NCBI RefSeq assembly: GCF_000091045.1
Contig: NC_006681.1
Coordinates: forward strand, 1 to 64,000
Direction of reading: 5' to 3'
Length of the DNA: 64,000 bases
Source: Cryptococcus deneoformans JEC21
Lineage: Eukaryota; Basidiomycota; Tremellomycetes; Tremellales; Cryptococcaceae
Each line of letters begins with the position of its first letter. Position 1 is the stretch's first letter. Position numbers and translations under genes: made by a program. Below, piece by piece: positions 57,658 to 64,000 of this stretch. The notes beneath the pieces are model-generated. The model did no database searches. It worked only from the letters and a program-made list of their open reading frames with translations, and had not been told where the DNA came from.

Positions 57658-59750
57658 TCACGCGGTCTTTTCAGCTCGTTGTTCCGCCAACGCTTTGCGT
57701 TCCAGCTCTCTCCACCACTCAATCCTTCTCTCATACGCCCTTGATCCAGGCCCTGGGCTGGCTACAATCCTGATACCTTCTTCTTCCAATTCCAATCCCC
57801 TCCCTTCATCACCTCGGATTTTCTTTCTCGCCTCTCTACATTCCCTGATTACCGTGTCAAACCCAACCCACTTCCTCTCATCTCCATCAGCTGCTATCAC
57901 TCGCTCCCATCCCCAACGAGCCTTGTACGCCACTCCGACACTACAGGCATTCCAATCGGCATCTTTCCATTTCCCATCAAGATACTCTACATTCTTACAC
58001 ACCTTTGTCGATAATACATCCGCCATCAAACTCAAGATAGTACGGTTAGCGCTGGCTCCGCCCGTGGCGTATACCTTGGTCAAACGAGGTAGGAAAGCAT
58101 CGACATTGGGAGAGGAAGGGTCGTATGGGGTGGAAGAGTCGTCAAGGATGACGGAGGCGCGGGAACGGTAATTGAAAAGTTGGGATTCGAGGAGGGCGAG
58201 GGCTTCTTGCCTGATGTCTGGGAATTGGTCGACCTTTTTAGCAGCTGGTACTTCGAAGAGCGTCCCAGCAGTAGGTTCGGTTATGTATTTGTAGATACCA
58301 TGTGCACCGTGTGGCTACGCTCGTTAGCCCTGTATAGCAAGTCCATTCATGTAAGTGGTCATTGTGAACTTACCACGATATCTGGGAGAAGCCACCAGAA
58401 GGCTGTACGAGAAGGAAGGTCGATGACTGACTTGGGGCGTAGTTCCTCAATTGCCGCATTAAACTTGTCCCATGATCCATCAAAGTAGAGATCTCGCACA
58501 TGTTGTCGGGTAAGAGAGCCATCTACGAAATATCAGTATCTTGACTTCAAGAGCGAACAAGAGCATCTGCTCACTCTTATAAACGATCATGTTGAAATAT
58601 CTCAGAGGTTCTGCTCCTTGTCTGTTTTGATCGTCTTGCTCACTAGGAGGTGCTATCTGAGCCGGGTGAAAGAATGCGTGGTAGTCGGGATCAGGGTGGT
58701 AGGCGCTTGTGGAAATGAGGACAACATCAGAAGTGCCAAGAGAGACTAGACCTTCACTTTCGCGTACTTTAGGCGGTCAGCGATGTGACAATCTGCGAAA
58801 CAGTGTGGACTTACAAGTCAAGCTCAAAAATGTAGCTGGATTGTCCCCGGTGCCAGGGAACACACAGCATTCTGAACTGAACCCGTACCGATCAACAAAC
58901 CATTTGCCTATACGCCCCACAACCCTACCTCCATCCGTCTCCACTGTCCCTAGTTTCCTGGAAAGCTCTGCCGCCCCATCATCACCAGCGATTGCCTTCA
59001 GCAATTCCTGATTCCACCCTCGCTGTTTTCTGTTCATAGTCCACAGATTCATCCCGCAAGCATCACTTTCGTCGATCCCCTTGACTTCGCCATCCAAGCA
59101 GAGCAGAGTGGTCACTGAGTTACTGACAAGGCCAATTCGGTCAGTCTGATCGTATGCGACAGGATCGACCCGCTTGAAACGCATGATTTGGGCACCAGTG
59201 AATCGTTCATATGCTCGAGAACCAGTAAGCTGTGCAAGTGCAGCTGGGCCACCAACGGCGGCGTCGAGTGCCTGACATTCGGCAGTGGTGGAGGAATCTT
59301 GCCAGTTGGGGATAATAGGTCGAGAAAAGGCTTCGACGAGCTGTGAAGATAAGGGCAATGAGGAATTTAGAGAAGCAAGGATCTTTGGGGAAGTTTTAGA
59401 CCAGTAAACGGAAGCATGTTGCTGTGGTTTTATCAGCGATGATCAAAAGACTACTTAGCAAAGAAAGGACTTACCTGTCCGGCGGCTGCGACGCCTCGAA
59501 TATCGTCGACTTTCCAGCCGGCGATTTTGATCTTGTCAAAAAGCAAATCCATCGCTCCGACCAGCATCATTACTGGCGAATGAACTTGACCATCTGAGCC
59601 GAAATGTACACCTCCTTTTGTACCGAATTGAGGCAAGTCCGAGTCAAAGTGGATGGCACATTCGGCGACTACATCCAGGTTGACTGAGAGTAGCGAAGCT
59701 TTGAGGGATTGCGTGGATGCGTCGAGGCCAAGGAACAGAGGAGATGTCAT
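57658..59750 (-). CDS. XKS1: D-xylulose kinase (FGGY family)
   Basis: Phosphorylates D-xylulose to feed the pentose phosphate pathway; in Cryptococcus xylose units also matter for capsule sugar metabolism, though through UDP-xylose. Starts MTSPLFLGLDASTQSLKASL at 59750, the first ATP-binding motif. Further landmarks: GVAAAGQ-QHASVYW, the sugar-kinase region RPIIPNWQDSSTTAECQALD, SRAYERFTGAQIMRF, VFPGTGDNPATFLSL, VSLGTSDVVLISTS, and the C-terminal ATP-site region KVYATGGASANRTILSLMAD. Ends AEQRAEKTA, about 640 residues. Five or six exons. The tRNA lies downstream and MED14 is divergent upstream. Confidence 0.94.
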
Positions 59751-60697
59751 GGTGATTTGGGCATGAGAAAGCTAATGATGAGTTTTGATGGTTTCAAGAA
59801 TCAAGAGTTCAGAAAATGTTTATATATCGTTCAAATTTCCGCATTCAGCAGATGAACCGGCAGAGGAAGTCCAGATGAGCCGGAGACGCCATGGGGTGGC
59901 TTGCCCTCGAAGAGATGAGCGAAAATGTTAATGAGGGATGCCTTTCATGGAGTATCCAAGGGATAGATACAGTTTTGCGGGGGCAGAACATACTAACGAG
60001 CGTCAAAATCTATTGGTGTAACTCAGCTGGTGTTTCGGACGCCGCGGCACACCCTACCGTTATCCCTGTCACTTTTGGCAAACGGTTTTTGTCTGAAGCT
60101 GAGGTATGAAGCCATGAAGAGGGACGGTGCAATGTTCGACCGCAACAATTGGACACTGCTGTTTGATGGCTTCAAGCCAGTGCCTTGTTCTGACGCCGCT
60201 TCATTCGATGGTTAAAAATATATGACAAGGCATGGGAGCGGCCCGGTGTTTGGGTTTTGTCTGGATTTGCAGCGGATGAGCGGAGAGGAGATAAGGCCGC
60301 TTGAGTAGGTAGATTAGAATAATGGTTGCATCTTATGGACATTGCTTCTTGCCCGGCATGGTCAGTTTACCATTTTTGGTAGCAGGGCAGCTGCATATAT
60401 GAAAATTCATCGAACCGGCAGCGAATGAACGAAACAGACGATGGATTTGTTTGGTACATTAGGCGTGCGAGAAGAGCAGACATTTCTTCGTGCCTAATGA
60501 TACACTCTCCAGAAGCACTCTCGGTGTAGTCATTTTGTCTTGGCCTTTGTTTCTATTATCTCTTTCCATTCCTCCTGTCTTGCATATTCCCACTACGGCC
60601 CCATCTAGCTCCCTCCATCCTCTCGCGCTATGGATCATATTGAATTATAGGGTATCAAGAGAGGAACAAACCATCGTAGGCTGGTCCGCTCTCAAAA
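59751..60697. promoter_or_regulatory. divergent promoter region, XKS1 and MED14
   Basis: About 950 bases between start codons of two divergent genes. Frames at 59891-60109 and 60490-60834 do not show protein features; the latter overlaps the MED14 start in another phase. No specific element recognised. Confidence 0.45.
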
Positions 60698-63600
60698 ATG
60701 GCTTCGGCTCCCATTGCCTCGGCATCGGAACAGCCTTTGACATCCACAAACCCCCAACTAGGACCAGAGCCATACTTTACATACCCCACGCCCACTCCAG
60801 ATCAACTAGAAGAAGAGCTTCCGCCTTATTTTGAGAATGAGAATGTTTCATTAGGGTTAGTTCTGGATCGGTTCGCTCGAAAAGGGAACCATGATCTCAG
60901 AGTGCTCCTTGGCGAAGTGTAAGTGGAGCCCATCTTTGCCTTCCCATTGTATATTGATCTATTGGATGTAGTCTTCCTCAACTTTCCATTCGTGAACGAC
61001 CAAAACCTATAATAGAATATGCTAAAACCACCCGACAAGCACTCCTCAAATATCTCGCTGTCCTTCGATGGAAGACCTCTGTCGACATTGCATCTACAAG
61101 CACCGGATCATCCGTCGCGAACACAGCAGGTCCAGCATCTTTTCCTACGCCCCATTCCAATAATGATCCCAATGACAACTCTCCAGATGCCTTCGCAGGA
61201 AAAGGCAAAAGCAAGACTCAAGCGGATGAATCGGTCATCAAGGGCAAAGTGACAGATGCAAAACGAATTGCGCACTTTATGGAACATCAAAATCAGCAAC
61301 ATGAAGTAGCAATCGAGCATGTCAAGCATGTCACCAAAGTAGTAGAAGGCTTGCGTGAAAGGAACCCCGACCTCCTTACAGCCTTATCCCTCCTCGCTAC
61401 CGGCACCTACAATCGTCTTCCCGCATCGCTTGTCGACCCTTACTTACCCAAACCAGTTTTAACAAATTCTGCCATTCTTAAAGTCCTCCGTCGGCTCAAT
61501 CGTCAAATCAGATACCGCCTTCGCTGCCTCGACTATCTTCCTCCAGAGCTCATTGTTGAAGATATAAAAGATGGTCGGATGTACGCCCGAGGGGATGGAT
61601 GGAGAGCGGAACTTACAGTTGTCGGATTTGAGGATACTAGCCGATGGTGGTTGACAGGAGTAGAGTGGGGCTGGAAGGCAAAGGAGAAGGGCGTGGATGA
61701 CCCTGGAGGCAGGGTCACCAAGAAATTTACCGGCGAAGAAAGACAAGGGATCTTAGATATTGCGAATGGCGAAGTTTTACCTCCCAGAGAATTACCTGAG
61801 AATGAAATGGAGGTGGATACGGTCATAACAGAGGATCCCCAGGTGAAGAAGAGTGAAGTGGTCGAAGTAGTCAAGAAGACTGTTGATGCGCCGTTAGTAA
61901 GGGTATACAATTTGCTTCGTGAGTGTTCCTTTCTTCTTTTGGAAAGAGTAACTAACAGCATTACAGAACACTTGTCATTATCATATCGGCTAGAAGTGTT
62001 GTTCACCCAAGCAATTGCTCTTAGTCAGGGCAAGTGGAGAGGGCAACTCATTCCTGAAATGGATCGCGAGGATAAGACTTTACGATTGAAATACTGGCTG
62101 TAAGTGCCGATATGCAAGGAGGTTTAACTCTTAATCTGATACCTTTTAAAGCCGTGAAAGACCCATGCAAGTACAGCGTCAAGACTCCACTTCCATTAAA
62201 CGTCCTCAAGCACCGGCAACTCTTCCCGCATCTCGTCAGACAATGGTGGGCGGCATCATCCACATTACTCTGGCGGAAAAGACGACTCCTCGTTCCGAAT
62301 TGGATAACCTCCTGAGCGATATAGCATGCGGTGGACTCGTTCCAAGCGAGAGGGTGCTGAGATTGGAATTAAATGTCAAATGGGTTGTTGATGAAGCTGG
62401 TGTAGGCGGAGGATTAAAATCTGGTGACGTTATGGACAACAGCATGCTTCATTTGGTACGTGATCGTTGTAAATTTCATCTCAGCTACTAACTTAACGGC
62501 AGGATCCCGATGCTCTAAGCGTCGAAGATCTGCTTCACGTCTGCACCCGTACCCATGCCTCTCATCTTACCCGCTCCCATGGCACCTCCCTCCTCACATC
62601 GCCCCGCTTCCTCAATGCTTCTTCCGTTCAACCTTCTCTTCAAGAATCCACCGATCCATCCGCCCGTCCGCTTACTCTTCGAGTACCTTTACCTTCCCGC
62701 TACGCCGTTTCTCATCTGCTTATCGGCGTCTCTTCCTTCAGTGGGCTGCTGGAAGTCGAGGATGAAGGTGCAAAGGGAAATGATGCTAGAGCAGAAAGGG
62801 CGGCTATGAGCATGAAGAGTGTGAACGAGGGCAAGACAAAGCTGGTTGATGATATCACCAGGCTGACGACTGCCGTAAGTTCGGTCAACAAATGGTTCAT
62901 AAACGTCAAATACTGATCTTCACGGATACAGATTGTTGTAGAAAACATCGAGGCTCAAATGAGACAACTGGGATGGAAGCCTACCCGCCAAATTGCTTTA
63001 CGTCTTAAAGGTATGTTCCGCGTTGTCATTACTATTCAATTTGGACATTTCTGACATTTTTACAGATCTTATCAAAGCAGACCTTCACCCAGTCACCACA
63101 GTCTTTGTTCCTTTGGCCTCCTCGCCCAACCACTACTTTGTCACCAAAGCCGTCCAGAATGGGATAGTTTTTGAGCTTCTCAAGGTTGCCAAAGTACCCA
63201 ACGAGAATGGGTTAGGAATGAAATATATGGTAGGAGATAGAACGATGATGGATTTAGGTAAGTTGAAGGCGAGAAGAAAAAGTGGAGATGATAAACTGCA
63301 GCGGTCTGCGTGAGTTGCCTCGCGTTAAGTGCCATACTCCCTGCTGACATTCATTGTAGTTTTGAGGTCCAAAATAAAGACCTAAAGGACCTATTCATCC
63401 TGTCCAAGTAAGTTGCGCATTGAACTCCTCATCTTCAAATCTAACGCGCACGTAGCGCTCTCGTTGCCCAGACTATCGTCGAACAGCAACTCAAAGATCG
63501 CTCCATCCCTTACATCCAACAGTTCCCACCGACCGCCGGTCCCGCATCTCCCAAGTCTACTTCGCCTCTTGCGGGTATGGTCCCCACCATTTGCGTGGAT

Positions 63601-64000
63601 GTGCGAGACTTACTTCGTGCCGGCCGTGGAGGCGGAAGTGCAGCGATGGAAGTGGCTATGCCTAAAGTGTGGTTGCAAATCGAAGGATGGTGGGAAGGCG
63701 GGAAGTGTGAGGTGGTTACCATTGTGGTATTGAGACATCAACCATCGACTGTGGCTCCTGGGACTGTGTCACAGGAGGGTGAAGACGAAAAGGACAGGGG
63801 GGAAAGTGCAAAGGCTGAAGGGATATCGTTCGACCCAAAATCATCCATTGTAAGATTTAGAGCGAAGGATATCTCAAGATGTGTGCCAGCATTTTTGGAG
63901 CAATGGGAGAGGCTGAGCAAGGTCATTGTCGTTGCTGGCGAAGGTAAACAGATTATTTCCTGCAGTGCAAACCAACCACTAAAATATGTTCCCTTAGTGA
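60698..64000 (+). CDS. MED14: Mediator complex subunit 14 (RGR1), 5' part
   Basis: MED14 is the backbone subunit joining the head, middle and tail of Mediator in RNA polymerase II transcription. Starts MASAPIASASEQPLTSTNPQ at 60698. The MED14 N-terminal domain is recognised by NVSLGLVLDRFARKGNHDL, LPQLSIRERPKPIIEYAK, TTRQALLKYLAVLRWKT and PKPVLTNSAILKVLRRLNRQ, followed by LRCLDYLPPELIVEDIKDGR. Later exons (introns near 60919, 61920, 62101, 62457, 62875, 63011) continue into the long repeat region, with KPTRQIALRLKD and DLLRAGRGGGSAAMEVAM. No stop is reached before 64000, so only the N-terminal part is present. Confidence 0.88.

Overview
The window is the left end of a chromosome of a basidiomycete yeast, most likely a member of the Cryptococcus neoformans/gattii complex or a close relative. 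It opens with a perfect array of C4-5TAA repeats, which is the TTAGGGG(G) telomere type of Cryptococcus. The genes are packed tightly and carry many 45-70 base GT-AG introns with CTAAC/CTGAC-like branch points. Gene content is typical fungal housekeeping plus cell-surface functions. Exon models below were built by hand: reading frames were joined across plausible splice sites. Outer limits are more reliable than each internal junction.

Region 1, 1-18,700 (subtelomeric): telomere; a secreted GH13 alpha-amylase-family protein less than 500 bases from the telomere; two related F-box-like proteins in opposite orientation on either side of a Myb/SANT protein; glutamate decarboxylase; and two tandem four-membrane-span SUR7/PalI-family proteins. 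These are followed by broken copies of two genes (HUT1 and a CRAL-TRIO protein) whose intact versions lie about 10 kb further in.

Region 2, 18,900-27,100: a compact three-gene group. A GMC oxidoreductase (likely H2O2-producing if it is an oxidase) and a catalase (H2O2-removing) are divergently transcribed from a 1.3 kb spacer made largely of 3-4 tandem imperfect repeats. The repeat unit includes what looks like the GMC core promoter. A Zn2Cys6 transcription factor follows convergently. The group lies exactly between the two copies of the duplicated segment, so it may be an insertion or rearrangement product. This is the most interesting part of the window.

Region 3, 27,500-64,000 (conserved interior): intact HUT1 (ER nucleotide-sugar transporter), a CRAL-TRIO protein with a long disordered tail, an ER DnaJ co-chaperone ending in HDEL, a small STF2-like hydrophilin, a two-RRM RNA-binding protein, FAD synthetase, a GH16 glycosidase, a clathrin-adaptor beta subunit without an ear, an acyltransferase (SLC1 type), a GMF/ADF-fold actin regulator, a small membrane protein, an unrecognised disordered protein, an intron-containing tRNA-Asp(GTC), xylulokinase, and the 5' part of Mediator subunit MED14, which runs off the end.

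How the genes fit together: several products serve the secretory pathway and cell surface (amylase-like, GH16, SUR7-like, HUT1, SCJ1-like, adaptin, SLC1). The GMC-catalase-regulator group looks like a small accessory oxidation module. No virus, CRISPR array or intact transposon was seen.
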